Made by a program: the position numbers and the translations under genes. Below are positions 10,355 through 22,454 of a DNA stretch of 64,000 nucleotides, piece by piece. A model generated the notes under the pieces. It saw nothing but the letters and a program-made list of their open reading frames with translations. It ran no database searches and had not been told where the DNA came from. The DNA is taken from positions 23,624,697 to 23,688,696 of the forward strand of contig NC_087068.1 of NCBI RefSeq assembly GCF_963678635.1, read 5' to 3'. The stretch comes from Symsagittifera roscoffensis (lineage: Eukaryota; Xenacoelomorpha; Acoela; Convolutidae). Within the stretch, counting starts at the first letter, position 1. Each line of letters starts with the position of its first letter.

Positions 10355-10625
10355 GTATTCCCTATCTTAATACATTGTAGACTCTATACCCAATCTTAAT
10401 ACATAGCTTGAAGACCGGATGCTCTATTCCCTATCTTAATACATATGGGTCTTCAGACTAATTTCACTGTAAGATAGGCTAAAAATTTTTCTGAAACTTA
10501 CCATCTGAAACCTCGTATCTTAATACATTGGGAAACCTATTCCCTATCTTAATACATTGGGAAATCTATAGCCTATGTTAATACATAGGGTGTGGACCGG
10601 ATACTCTATAGCCTATGTTAATACA
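10355..10625. repeat. Array of CCTATCTTAATACAT words
   Basis: The word CCTATCTTAATACAT, or the variant GCCTATGTTAATACAT, occurs about eight times at irregular 25-60 base spacing. Inverted CTTGAAGACC / GGTCTTCAG pairs lie between copies. A second copy of the array (13980-14216) was made by the local duplication described separately. The array ends in a C-rich tract at 10637-10665. Confidence 0.75.
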
Positions 10626-10669
10626 TGGAGGTCCGCACCCCCCCCCTCCCCCCCGGCGGCTGCCCCCAC

Positions 10670-12016
10670 CTATACTACTTAAATGATTGACATTTTTTTT
10701 TGCTAAAAAAACGCACTTTAAAAAACTGGATCGATAAACAAAGTTTTCATTTCGCGGGAAAATCTTGAAAACTAAATTCCATTTTCGAAACTAGAAGTCC
10801 ATCACGTTTTCCGAGACCTTTTAACTATTGCTGTTTGATAGTAGAGTTTGTCTTCTTTTTAACAAAGGAATTGAACTGAGCATAAAAAAATCAAAAGTCA
10901 AGCCACTTTTTAAAAAAACTCACGACATATTTAAGACATTTATTGACTCTTAATTACGATTTTCGACACAGAGGCGAAGCGGAGCTTCGGACTTCTTGCG
11001 ATGCAACATAACATGAAAGTATAAGTCTAAAAAAGCATGAAAAATGTTTTAAAAAAATAAGTGAACCAAAACTTTCGTATGTGTCGATAGAGGACACCTA
11101 TAGCCTAGCTACAGCTTGGGGTACGTCTTTGACGTTTTAAAAAATTGATGTTGGACATGCGTAGTTTCAAAAATTGGACTTTGCCCAAAACCTTGGTCGT
11201 TTCTGTACTAAAATAAATGTGCAGAAAGAAAACTTTTGAGATTTTGGAATTTTCGCAAAGACATAACCTTTATCTTACAAAAGAGTAGCCGCTTTTGCAG
11301 GAAAAAAATGCGCAAATGCTTCTTTCGATTGACATTTTCCCTAGATTTTGATCGAGTAGTTTTCAAGAAAATTCAAAAAGTTTCTACGACACGGTTAAAG
11401 TTCAAAAACCTTCACTAGTTAGATACCATAACTTTTTCTAAAACAACTGGGCGTAATAAATTATATGCTTAAACTTCCAGCAACCTGTTGTGTCGATTAA
11501 GCTTATGCTATCAGATTTGGCAGGACAGTTATCGAGAAAAGTCGAAAAAACGGTCAACAAATCAGAAAGTTGACGTTTCCGAGAGTTGACAGAAAGTTGA
11601 CGTTATTTTGTTTCATGAAAAAATGGCGTAGCCGAAAAAGCAGAAGAAATTCACCCAAACTAATACTACGATTGAACACAAAAACCGAGGTTTGGCAGGG
11701 TAATTCTCGAGAAAAGTCATAAAACCTCAAAAAACGGTCAAAAAAACTTAATTTTGACTTTTCCGAGGGCCATAGTTTTTTTTTGAGTCAAAAAAATTTG
11801 GGTGCAGTCGCGTATGTAAACCAGTTCTTTGGACTGAACCCAGATCTCAGATATATATATACGTAAGTATATACCTAAGTGCATCAATATTTTCAGACTT
11901 TTTCCTGAAAAAAATCAGCAAGATTTATTTAAGAGTCTTCACTACGTTCATTACTAGGCACACAATAAGGTAAGTTTTTCTTTGGATACCGTTTTTTGAA
12001 AATTGGCAGAAAAATT
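10670..12016. other. Repeat-rich stretch without genes, absent from the duplicate copy
   Basis: It contains a CACAGAGGCGAAG... hairpin motif near 10970. Two related segments (about 11518-11580 and 11693-11770) share TTGGCAGG, TCGAGAAAAGTC and GGTCAA words. A short minisatellite-like TATATATATACGTA lies near 11850. No coding signal. Confidence 0.5.
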
Positions 12017-13364
12017 TCAAGCAAAAAAATTATTATTGCAAAAAGTGACAAAATATTTCAAAGAGTCAACTAAAAAAGTCGAATCACACACACTTTCAAA
12101 AAACTTGTTTTTATCAAACAAAAATTCCAGGCAAACACGCCTAGTTAGACATTTGAAATTCAAATTAATAACTGAACAAAAATTACGAAACGGAAACATG
12201 GCCGACAATCTTTAAGCAGACACCAGTTGAGCCGAAAAAAAAACTAATTTTTCTTTAAAAAAAAACATTGAAAAATTCCAAGTCCCCATGAAACTACATT
12301 ACAGTAATTAGTTATTACGTACTTGCTACCTCTGTGCCAGATTTGCGGGAGATTGAGCGTGAGAGCACGTGAATGAAGAGAGTGCATGTGAATGATCTGT
12401 AGTGATTCAAGTGATTTTGTTCAACTAGTTGTTTACCCGAAAATAGTCTATATTCCAATTTGATAAAGCTTGCTAATCGCAAGCGTAACACAGAGGCGAA
12501 GCTGATTTTCGCACCATTTGCGATACAACAATTACACAAGGCAATTGAACGTGAGTTTATCATCGCAAGGAAATTAAATTTACCAACCGGTAACAAAGCC
12601 GAAAATACCTTAGCAGAAACCCTTTAGGCCGAAAAAAACATCGAGACTTAAGATTTCTAAAAAGTTAACCAGTCCTCTCACCCTCAACAAACACAAGCAA
12701 AAAAACTTTCATTGAGGCCACTCAGCCAATATAAGAAAGGACGAAACCAATTAAGACGACTAAAAGGAAAGCCAAAATTAAATTCAAAAATTTTAAGACA
12801 TAAAAAATGATCAAGTCCCCTCGAATTCATAACACGCACGCTCACACAATTTTTCTTTCGCTGGTCACCATACGCGATATCCGCCATCAAGAAAAAAGAA
12901 GAAACAAAACCGCAGAAAAATCGTCATAAAAAACTGAAGATTTTATCAAAATGTGCGATCCAGATGTGAGTAAAAACAAAAACTACGTTTCACTTGAAAC
13001 GACTCAAAATAAGTTCACTAAGCCGATAAATTATTTCGGGTTTCGGAGAAAAAAACGGGTTCCGGAGAAAAAACTTTGAAGTCCTTTGCGTTTCTAGAAC
13101 AATTTATGATTGACAACCCAATTTGAGAAGACTAAATCATTTGGACAGAAAAAAAACTAAGAAAAAAAAAGAAAAAATACAAGACAAGAAATTACCAGCA
13201 GAAGTAAATCAAAACATTAAGAGAAACTACAACCTTAATTGCACATAGCAAGAAAAACTAGTTCTACGAAGCGGCAACTAGGCCGACAAAACATAAGTAG
13301 ACAAACAATGAGCCAACAATTTTTTTAAACGGAAAATTTCCCGTTTGAAAAAAAAACCAGTCCC

Positions 13365-13600
13365 AGTCAGATTCGAACGCAGGACCTTTGCCGTACCAGG
13401 CGAATTTGTTACCTCCAGGTTAAGTAGGCTGGGAACTCTGAGAATTTTAAGTGGACCGGGAACGCTCAGAAGGAACCTCTAGAGATGAGTACAGAAGCAC
13501 ACTAAAGTTGTTTACGGGAAAAAAGTCTAGTACCCGATTGCAATACCCTTGCTATCGCAAGGGTAATAAAAAATTATGAACGGAATTTCACAAACTAACT
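13365..13600 (-). mobile_element. tRNA-related SINE-like segment (first copy)
   Basis: On the minus strand the segment contains a B-box-like GTTCGAATC, preceded by a D-arm-like region (CTGGAGGTAAC) and a degenerate anticodon stem around GCCTGGTACGGC. This is the order of a tRNA, but pairing is incomplete. Related degenerate copies lie near 30835-30910 and 53815-53900. It is best read as a tRNA-derived SINE head and not as a functional tRNA gene. Confidence 0.5.
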
Positions 13601-15544
13601 TCCAAGGCGAATCTCCAAATTTATTTTATCTTTGGTATACTTTCCATTTACCTTGATATCATACGAGAAAATTATGGTTCTTGTGTTTATGGACTGCATT
13701 CATAAATTTGGTCAAATAATAGCTAATCTTATCGTGTTTTGAATTTTTTCGAAAAAATTTTAATTTGATAAAAATTCCAAGTTTTTGCACAAAAACTCTT
13801 ACCATTGACTTACCATGCACCAAAAAAACTATATACAAAACCTTAATTCTACACGTAATTAACAATTAATTGTTCCCAATTAGATAACGCGCGCCAAAAA
13901 TTTTGCGAAAAAAATAAACAAAAAACCAAAAAAGTTTCGTTTTTCTTTCTCTTACCATCACACTGAAACCTTACCATCGGTATTCCCTATCTTAATACAT
14001 TGTAGACTCTATACCCAATCTTAATACATAGCTTGAAGACCGGATGCTCTATTCCCTATCTTAATACATATGGGTCTTCAGACTAATTTCACTGTAAGAT
14101 AGGCTAAAAAATTTTCTGAAACTTACCATCTGAAACTTACCATCTGAAACCTCGTATCTTAATACATTGGGAAACCTATTCCCTATCTTAATACATTGGG
14201 AAATCTATAGCCTAAATTATTATTGCAAAAAGTGACAAAATATTTCAAAGAGTCAACTAAAAAAGTCGAATCACACACACTTTCAAAAAACTTGTTTTTA
14301 TCAAACAAAAATTCCAGGCAAACACGCCTAGTTAGACATTTGAAATTCAAATTAATAGCTGAACAAAAATTACGAAACGGAAACATGGCCGACAATCTTT
14401 AAGCAGACACCAGTTGAGCCGAAAAAAAAACTAATTTTTGTTTAAAAAAAAACATTGAAAAATTCAAAGTCCCCATGAAACTACATTACAGTAATTAGTT
14501 ATTACGTACTTGCTACCTCTGTGCCAGATTTAAGGGAGATTGAGCGTGAGAGCACGTCAATGAAGAGAGTGCATGTGAATGAACTGTAGTGATTCAAGTG
14601 ATTTTGTTCAACTAGTTGTTTACCCGAAAAAAGTCTATATTTTAATTTGATAAAGCTTGCTAATCGCGAGCGTAACACAGAGGCGAAGCTGAGCTTCGCA
14701 CCATTTGCGATACAAAAATTACACAAGGCAATTGAACGTGAGTTTATCATCGCAAGGAAATTAAATTTACCAACCGGTAACAAAGCCGAAAATACCTTAG
14801 CAGAAACCCTTTAGGCCGAAAAAAACATCGAGACTTAAGAATTCTAAAAAGTTAACCAGTCCTCTCACCCTCAACAAACACAAGCAAAAAAACTTTCATT
14901 GAGGCCACTCAGCCAATATAAGAAAGGCCGAAACCAATTAAGACGACTAAAAGGAAAGTCAAAATTAAATTCAAAAATTTTAAGACATAAAAAAAATGAT
15001 CAAGTCCCCTCGAATTCATAACACGCACGCTCACACAATTTTTCTTTCGCTGGTCACCAGACGCGATATCCGCCATCAAGAAAAAAGAAAAAACAAAACC
15101 GCAGAAAAATCGTCATAAAAAACTTAAGTCTTTATCAAAATGTGCGATCCAGATGTGAGTAAAAACAAAAACTACGTTTCACTTGAAACGACTCAAAATA
15201 AGTTCACTAAGCCGATAAATTATTTCGGGTTTCGGAGAAAAAAACGGGTTCCGGAGAAAAAACTTTGAAGTCCTTTGCGTTTCTAGAACAATTTATGATT
15301 GACAACCCAATTTGAGAAGACTAAATCATTTGGACAGAAAAAAAACTAAGAAAAAAAAGAAAAAATACAAGACAAGAAATTACCAGCAGAAGTAAATCAA
15401 AACATTAAGAGAAACTACAACCTTAATTGCACATAGCAAGAAAAACTAGTTCTACGAAGCGGCAACTAGGCCGACAAAACATAAGTAGACAAACAATGAG
15501 CCAACAATTTTTTTAAACGGAAAATTTCCCGTTTGAAAAAAAAA

Positions 15545-15780
15545 CCAGTCCCAGTCAGATTCGAACGCAGGACCTTTGCCGTACCAGGCGAATTTGTTAC
15601 CTCCAGGTTAAGTAGGCTGGGAACTCTGAGAATTTTAAGTGGACCGGGAACGCTCAGAAGGAACCTCTAGAGATGAGTACAGAAGCACACTAAAGTTGTT
15701 TACGGGAAAAAAGTCTAGTACCCGATTGCAATACCCTTGCTATCGCAAGGGTAATAAAAAATTATGAACGGAATTTCACA
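15545..15780 (-). mobile_element. tRNA-related SINE-like segment (duplicate copy)
   Basis: The same element as at 13365, carried along by the local duplication, essentially identical including the GATTCGAACGC box. Confidence 0.5.
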
Positions 15781-15890
15781 AACTAACTTCCAAGGCGAAT
15801 CTCCAAATTTATTTTATCTTTGGTATACTTTCCATTTACCTTGATATCATACGAGAAAATTATGGTTCTTGTGTTTATGGACTGCATTCA

Positions 15891-17381
15891 TAAAAAACAA
15901 AACTAAACAAAACCAATGCTAGTCGTCCAGTTCCATATATGGAGAAAATTCTACTCGCACACTTTCATAGCATGCAAAAATGCTAGGCACATACTTCCAT
16001 GCAACAAAAAAACGCTAATAGTAGAAATATCAGACACTTTTCTAGAAATACTTGCGCCACAGTTATGAAATTCTATTAAAATCATTTTTGTCATCCAGGG
16101 ACTGCATATCAAAGACCGAAGCACAAAAGGAGCTCTAAAAATCAAGACTTAGAGAAGCTGAGCTTCATAAAACTTCTCACAAAATATCACAAAACTTGCC
16201 ACACTATGGTCAGACCAAAATGATTGCAATAAAAATTAGAAAAATTTTCAACTTCGAAAGGCTACAGTAAACACGAAATTATCTCGAACAAACATTTAAT
16301 TCGAGACAGTTTCAGAGAGCCTCATTCGAAAAGTTCATTCAAGAAGCTAATTCAAATATTCCACCCCGAAAGATAGGTGAAAATGGGGTTTCAGAAAAAT
16401 AAATACACAAACAATGTTTAAAAATATTGCTGTCCCGAGATTTGCAGAAAAATCATCAGATCTATTAACTTGAAAAAACTAGTAAGAAAAATGTTAATCA
16501 AAAAGTATTACAACACAACTTCTGCAAACCTTTTTCAAGTACGATTACTGGCACCAATAGGAAAATCAATCCGGCGTTTAGGTTAGATCTGCGCTACATG
16601 CGCAGAATCCGACGTTTTAAGTCATTGATTGTACAAAAACATAAAGAACAAGTTTCCAACAGAAAGTGGGGAAAAGTCAATGCACGCTAGAAAACAGAAA
16701 AACACTGACTTGTTTTTTGAAAAAAAAAATATTTCGGGTTTCGGAGAAAAAAGCGGGTTCCGGAGAAAAAACTTTGAAGTCCTTTGCGTTTCTAGAACAA
16801 TTTATGATTGACAACCCAATTTGAGAAGACTAGATCACTAAGTAAAATTTTTATTTCGAAATCTGAAAATACAATTCCACTTTCGAAACTTTCGCAGTAG
16901 GAGGGCGAATTTCGCCTAACCTTTAGCAAATGCACTTGAATTGAACTCAAAGAGTGCGCATATACCTAAGGGCATTCATAAATGCATCAATGTGAATGAA
17001 TGCACTTCTGCAGTTATTTGAAAGTTTAAAGACTTTTTCCTAAAATTTGCTTTTTTAAACACGCAAATTATTATACGAACAAATGCAATTCCAATAGTGC
17101 CACTTTGTAGACTTTTTGTCGTGATAACAGTTAGCCAAATATTGATATAAATAATCGATCTGATATAAATGTAATTTTTCAATCCAAAAAAACGGAAAGA
17201 AAAAAATTCAACCAAACCTATAATCAAATTTTAAAAAGGTCGAACCGAACGGCTATTTAAAATGCTGAAACAATAATGAAATATGTAGGTTGACGAAAAA
17301 AATATATTTGAGAAAATAATTTTTCCTTAAGTTATCAGTTTTTCTCGACACTGGGAGAATTTTTCCAAACTTTCTTTTTAG
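15891..17381. other. Non-coding stretch with repeat fragments
   Basis: It holds a further fragment of the duplicated block (about 16725-16850, sharing TTTCGGGTTTCGGAGAAAAA and GAACAATTTATGATTGACAA). Next to it is a partial copy of dispersed repeat A (ACCCAATTTGAGAAGACT... to about 16900). No gene is supported. Confidence 0.5.
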
Positions 17382-17450
17382 ACTCCAAATGACGGACCAG
17401 AAGCTCTTGAATATGATACCATCTTTGAACCCTTACAAGTTTACTTTGAG
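17382..17450 (+). CDS. Possible isolated plus-strand exon, 23 codons
   Basis: A pyrimidine tract ending TTTCTTTTTAG is followed by 69 bases open in phase 0 and then GTAGGC. The peptide is acidic (TPNDGPEALEYDTIFEPLQV and three more residues), unlike the Lys/Phe-rich peptides that random AT-rich DNA gives here. No neighbouring exon could be connected to it, so it may be chance or a relic. Family unknown. Confidence 0.2.
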
Positions 17451-19000
17451 GTAGGCATTATTGGCTGGAAAAACTACCGACCTGAATCCACAGTTCCTTC
17501 CCCCCTCTTTAAGAGTGGCCGTAACAAAAATTCGTTTTCCGATTTGATAACGCTTGCCAGCATAGAGCGCCATAATCGGATACGTAATAAGTACGCAGCA
17601 AAAAGAAGCTTTTTACTTGAATTTTTAAAAATTATTCAAACATACCGCAAAAAAAATACAAATCTCAAATTCTTCCAACATTCGACATGACATTCACAAT
17701 GTACTGGAAAGCTGAACCTTCAAATAGAGGCACTAGACAACAGACACTTCGAGCAATTTAGCAACGCGTCAACGAACTATAGAAATTTTGCAACGCGTCA
17801 ACGAACCCGAAAAAAAAATTGTGTGAAAATTTTTTGCCCTTTCAAATTTCTTTCATAAAATTATCACACTTAAAAAAAACTGGTCCAAAACGCATTTTCT
17901 TTTTTCCGCTAGAGCTGCTGAAAATTAAATTCATCGACGAAACCATAAGTTAGTCATTTTTTTTCGCGGCTTTTACACTTTTTTCATTGGAGACCAATGT
18001 GTGCTTTCCATTCAGCAAATCAATTTGAATTGAGCTTAGAAACCAAAAGTCAAACTGAGAAAAGTCATATTTGAGCGTGAAGTACTTTTCAGACAGTTTA
18101 ATGGAAAAAAAACAATAACCACAATATCTAACTAAGTGGTACATCACCTCCTTCATGAAAATTTTAAAAACAGTTTGAGCAGTGGCGGATCTAGGATTTT
18201 TTCGAGGGGGGGGGGGGGGGGGGGGTCGGATATTCAAATTTTTTTTTACAATTGTAAGTCGACTAAATTGATTTTCCGAGCTCTCCCAAAGTACTAAAAA
18301 AAAAACCTGGTTTGGCCAAATGTTCTGCGCCGCAGACAAAATTTTGAAAAAAAAAACAAGCTAAAAATAGCGTTTTTATGCACTTTTTGAAAACTTTTGA
18401 CCAAGAAATTTGCGTTTTTTCGGCACGCGCTCCCCCATCAAAATTAGTATAAATTGGCGCCAACGGCTCCGTTAGAAAAAATTTGGAGTCCGTCAGCCAA
18501 AAATGGATATCTCAAAATAGTTCAAAGGGGGGTTAGAAAAAGTATTCAAGTATATCTCGGTTTCTAGTACGACTTTGACCTTGTTTAGTATTGCTGTTAC
18601 CACCTACATCGTCTAGCTATTCACTTTGTCATAGACCAGTCATTAGACGATCAATAACATCAATAATCCACAATTTAATTTATTGGCTCCGGTACTACCC
18701 TAAGCCCTCCGATATGAAAGACACAAGACATGCTGTGCAATCAGAACAAAAGAAGAATGTTGTTGATTCCCCATATCGCACCAGAATCAGTCTATTGACT
18801 GGACAGTTTCACATCATCAAAAGAAAGTTCTTAAGATTACAGCTTAAATATGATCGTATTTAAATAGCTTATTAAATTAGACAAAAGAATTAACAGTTGC
18901 AGATTGCAAACTAATCCGACTTCAAAAACTATATATCCGAATTTAAATTATGAACATCGCCGACTTACATTTGGAAAAGAGTAATGAACACAAGGAAACA
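17451..19000. other. Non-coding stretch with a poly-G repeat end
   Basis: The main feature is GTGGCGGATCTAGGATTTTT followed by a run of about 21 G's at 18183-18226. A related GGGTGGATCAAGGATTTTCT with a G-run lies at 33660-33700. ORFs of 66-129 codons here have repeat-like composition and no family features. Confidence 0.4.
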
Positions 19001-20290
19001 GACTTGCTTTGTGAAAAACTGACTTACTTTTTGAAAAACTTCAAATTCGAAAATTACAGAAAAAGTATATGTCCTTGAAGCTCTGAACTTCAAGAACAAT
19101 TTACGATTGGTGCTTTTTTATATAAAACTAACCCAATTTGAGAAAGTTTTTATTCCGCTGGGAAATCTATAAATTCAATTCCAATTTCGAAACTAGAAGT
19201 TGTTCACGTTTTTTTGCGCAATTTTCACGTTCGTATTTGGAGAGTGCTATTTATGTACAGTCACGGGACACAGAAGTTGCAACTTTTTGATTTCAACGAG
19301 TTTTTTTTCTGGGATGAACGAATTTTTTCTTCACATTTTGTCGTTTTCTCAGCAACGATTCAAATTTTGACATATGCTAATTGGAAGGTATAGGCCGGTC
19401 CAAAATTTTGAAATTTGTGTTTCAAGGCGTAAATTAGCCAGCATCTCATAACTAGTTTTAGGTGTTCAGGCTGTAGAAACATCCTCGAAAACAATATCGG
19501 GAATGTGAATTATAGGGCGCAACTTAAGTTCTTTGGGCACCCGATGAGCTTGAAGTACACCTGATCCCACCTACAGCGACAAACAACAGTATTGAAAAAG
19601 TTACTTGGTCCGGCGATGAAGAACTTGAAAATTACGAATAATTTCGCGCTGAGGATCAAAATAAGTCAACAAAAGAACTATTCCAGCAAATAAATCGGAA
19701 AAATACTCTCCAGTCCGTGCACAGGATTCTTATCAGCAGTTATGTCGTGGGTAAATTTTGTCCAAATTTCTAGTATAAGCCCCCAAGAACTACCAAAGTA
19801 AGTTTCGTCAAAACAGAATTGACCGTTTTTCGACGCCGGGCAAGGTAATTTTTTCAAATCTGTTATCTGTCGCAAAAAACTAATATGAGACAAATAATTC
19901 AAAATCCTTATATTGTTTGCGAGGATGTTTTTTTAGGAAGAATATCTATAACTAGTTATGAGACACTGTCTAAGGTCAACTTTCAAATAATTTCATCTAG
20001 CAAAAGTCAAAATTGGAACCCTATATCTAAACAATTGCCGAGAAAACGACACTAACATGAAGAAAAGATTCGTTCATTTGCTCGTTGAAGTAAAAAAATG
20101 CGTGACAGTATTTTTCAGCACATTAATTTCAATTGAACTCAAAAAAAGCACAAATACCTAAATGCATTAATATGTATGAACGCACATCTTTACTTAATAG
20201 AGCAATTTACGAACTTTTCCCGAGAAAAAAAAACAAAAAAAAATACCTATATAAGAGTCTTCACTATGTTCATTAATCAAAACAAGGAAA
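19000..20290. repeat. Dispersed repeat A, copy split by a Tc1-like insertion
   Basis: Repeat A words (ACCCAATTTGAGAAA, CGCTGGGAAATCT, CACTTTCG-type) occur at 19015-19250. The copy resumes after 20110 with TTTCAATTGAACTC and continues to TATATAAGAGTCTTCACTA near 20260. The interruption is the 855-bp element described next. Confidence 0.6.
19256..20110. mobile_element. Tc1/mariner-like DNA transposon, degenerate, about 855 bp
   Basis: The ends are inverted repeats of about 190 bases. The left begins TACAGTCACG. The reverse complement of the right begins TACTGTCACG. Both arms then share TCAACGAG, TGAACGAA, GTCGTTTTCTC, TTTTGAC and CTCATAACTAGTT in order. TA at both edges fits the TA target duplication of the Tc1/mariner superfamily. 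The element interrupts a copy of repeat A, confirming its borders. The interior has a minus-strand 74-codon ORF (19678-19902) with no complete DDE motif, so it is non-autonomous or decayed. Confidence 0.7.
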
Positions 20291-21036
20291 TCGAGACAAT
20301 TTAGTGGAAAAAATACATCTCGAAATTGCTGAAAAAAAATCACGAGGGCATATAATGGACTTTTTAGGGCATAACTCTAGGGCATATAATGGACTTTTTT
20401 ACGAGATGTTTCAAATGGAAAACTAGCAAATGAGTTTAGTCTATAAACCCTTTTTATGTACTATTTAGCTAAAGACTTTTCAAAAACTTGCTCAATGACC
20501 TCAATTGAAAATGGTTCAAAAATACTTTTTTAGTTTTCAATTTGTCAGGCTTTTTGTACTGAAGACAAGAAAAAAAGAATTTAAGAAGTTGTATCAAAAC
20601 AAGCGCTTTAAATACGTGCTTGGAACATCATGTGCTAGCTGGGCAGACGCTGAAAACTCTTAGCTGCAAGCTGGGCAGAAGACTAGAAGCTGAGAACTGC
20701 TAGCTGGGCAGAAGACTAACTGGCTTCAGGTATTTTATTGGTACTCATTCAGAAGCATGATCCGCCGTTTTTGAGTCTTATTCAAAAGCTCATTCACAAG
20801 TGTGAACCCGCCCGACCACTTGAAATGTACTGAGTATTTCAAATGGAGGAAAACAAAAAAAAATTGTAAAGAATTCTTCGTTGGATTTATCTTGCAAGTT
20901 TTCTATAATATGAAACTAGCAATTCACTGGTAAAACTCAGAAACTACCAGTGAAAAGCTTTTCTGAGGGAAAATCGGAAGTTTTTTGGGACAATACTTCT
21001 AAACGAGAACAAGTGCAAGAAAGAAAAATAAAACGC

Positions 21037-22035
21037 TATTTGAATTTTGAAACCATTTTATGACACTTTTTTGATAGATTTAACTCCATTTGAGAAAACT
21101 TGATCAAAAGTAAAGACATTTTCCTGCAAAAAAAATCATCAAGGCTCATATACGTCAAGGCTCGTAAGAGTCTTCAATACCGGCATTGAAACTGCAACCT
21201 ATAGATTTCCGGCAAAACTGCCACTCAAATTTCTTCACATATTTTCCGTCCTTTTAGAAACAAATTATAGAAAATTTCTATAATTTGTTTCTAAAAGGAC
21301 GGAAATATGTGAAGAAACTTGAGTGGCAATTTTGCCGGAAAACAGAGCACACGAAACTATTTAGTAACAGCAAGCGTTTGCTTTCAAACCAGTTTCAACA
21401 AAGAAGGTCTTTATCTGATTACCCACAGAGATGGCAAATAACTATGATAATAGATATATACACAGAGGAGAAGCGGCACTTCGCAAACACAATAGAGAAA
21501 ACGCCAAAACGCGACGGTAAAAAAGGAAAACTGAAAAAAGCCTTGAACAATAAAAATCAGCTATTTGTCAAAATTTGGAGTCTCACGTCCACGCATCTAT
21601 ACCACATGCCATTGGAAGTTGACTAACACTAAAGTTGAAGCCACCGATAAAGCATCTCCAGATGATGATAAACTGCCAATGCCATTCAGCAACAATGCCA
21701 CTAATATAAATAACGCCAACAGGCATTTGGAAAAGATTAAATGAACATGGGGAAACAGAAAAAATCGGACTTATTTTTTTTTTGAAAAAAAACTTCAATT
21801 CCTGAATTTCAAAGTAAACATATATGGCTTGACGCTATTTGAATTTTGAAACCATTTTATGACACTTTTTTGATAGATTTAACTCCATTTGAGAAAACTT
21901 GATCAAAAGTAAAGACATTTTCCTGCAAAAAAAAATCATCAAGGCTCATATACGTCAAGGCTCGTAAGAGTCTTCAATACGTTCATCGTCTCTTCTTAAA
22001 ACTGGTGCGGCATTGAAACTGCAACCTATAGATTA
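21037..22035. repeat. Direct repeats of about 180-200 bases flanking an inserted block
   Basis: Bases 21037-21217 and 21833-22035 are nearly identical: ACGCTATTTGAATTTTGAAA at the start, TCATCAAGGCTCATATACGT in the middle, ACTGCAACCTATAGATT at the end. The first copy lacks 29 bases present in the second. Between them lie a 137-bp palindrome and unique sequence. Confidence 0.8.
21206..21342. repeat. Near-perfect palindrome, arms of about 65 bases
   Basis: The left arm begins TTTTCCGGCAAAA-like sequence and contains CTTCACATATTTTCCGTCC. The right arm is its reverse complement with only a few mismatches. The centre reads TAGAAAATTTCTA with almost no spacer. It would extrude as a cruciform. It begins exactly where the first 180-base direct repeat ends. 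Confidence 0.85.
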
Positions 22036-22454
22036 GGAGTCTCACGTCCTTCAAACTGCCAAGGTCGCTTGAAAATAAAACAGCGAACAGATGCTATGAA
22101 ATTTCCAATTCTACAGATCGTGATTATCGCAAGCGAGCCACGAACGGACTATTTTATTTGCGTGTTTGCTTTGAAAAAAAAGGACTCATACTATGACAAT
22201 ACTTTCGCACGTGTAAAAAAAATTAACGTGGATTAAGAGTTGATTTCAGTCGTGATTTGAATTCCAAAAACATACTTTACAGAAGCTTTCTCAGTGACAA
22301 AAAATCATCTGATTTTTTCATCATAGACTAATTTTCCTTATGAGGAATAGATAAAAATGGAATCTTATCTAATTTTATTTATTTAAGCTAACCAAAAAAC
22401 GGAAGTACTTCAAAAAGTTTACTTCTTTGCAAAAAATCCTGTGGCTGAAAAATT

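Larger units (their letters stand above)
10075..15890. repeat. Local segmental duplication with an internal deletion
   Basis: Bases 10075-10580 recur, almost unchanged, at 13705-14216. Bases 12017-13700 recur at 14212-15890. The second copy is therefore a tandem duplicate of the first that lacks about 1.4 kb (10590-12016). The outer junction shows a shared ATAAA. Differences are few (single bases, small A-run changes), so the event is recent. Neither copy contains a recognisable gene. Confidence 0.85.

Noticed and set aside
12952-12970. ATG TGC GAT CCA GAT followed by GTGAGT as a first exon (also at 15139), with a possible join to 17382
   Set aside because: The same words occur in a degenerate repeat copy at 53487, so this is repeat sequence and not a gene start.
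13365-13440. tRNA gene
   Set aside because: Stems are incomplete and the sequence is repeated in degenerate form; better read as a tRNA-derived SINE.
16976-17227. Minus-strand ORF with a hydrophobic stretch (SGTIGIAFVRIIICVF), considered as the missing TM2 exon
   Set aside because: No acceptor gives the right phase, and the G-x-S filter and flanking motifs are absent.
18591-18863. 90-codon plus-strand ORF
   Set aside because: Low-complexity start, no family motif, no splice or promoter context; not strong enough to call.
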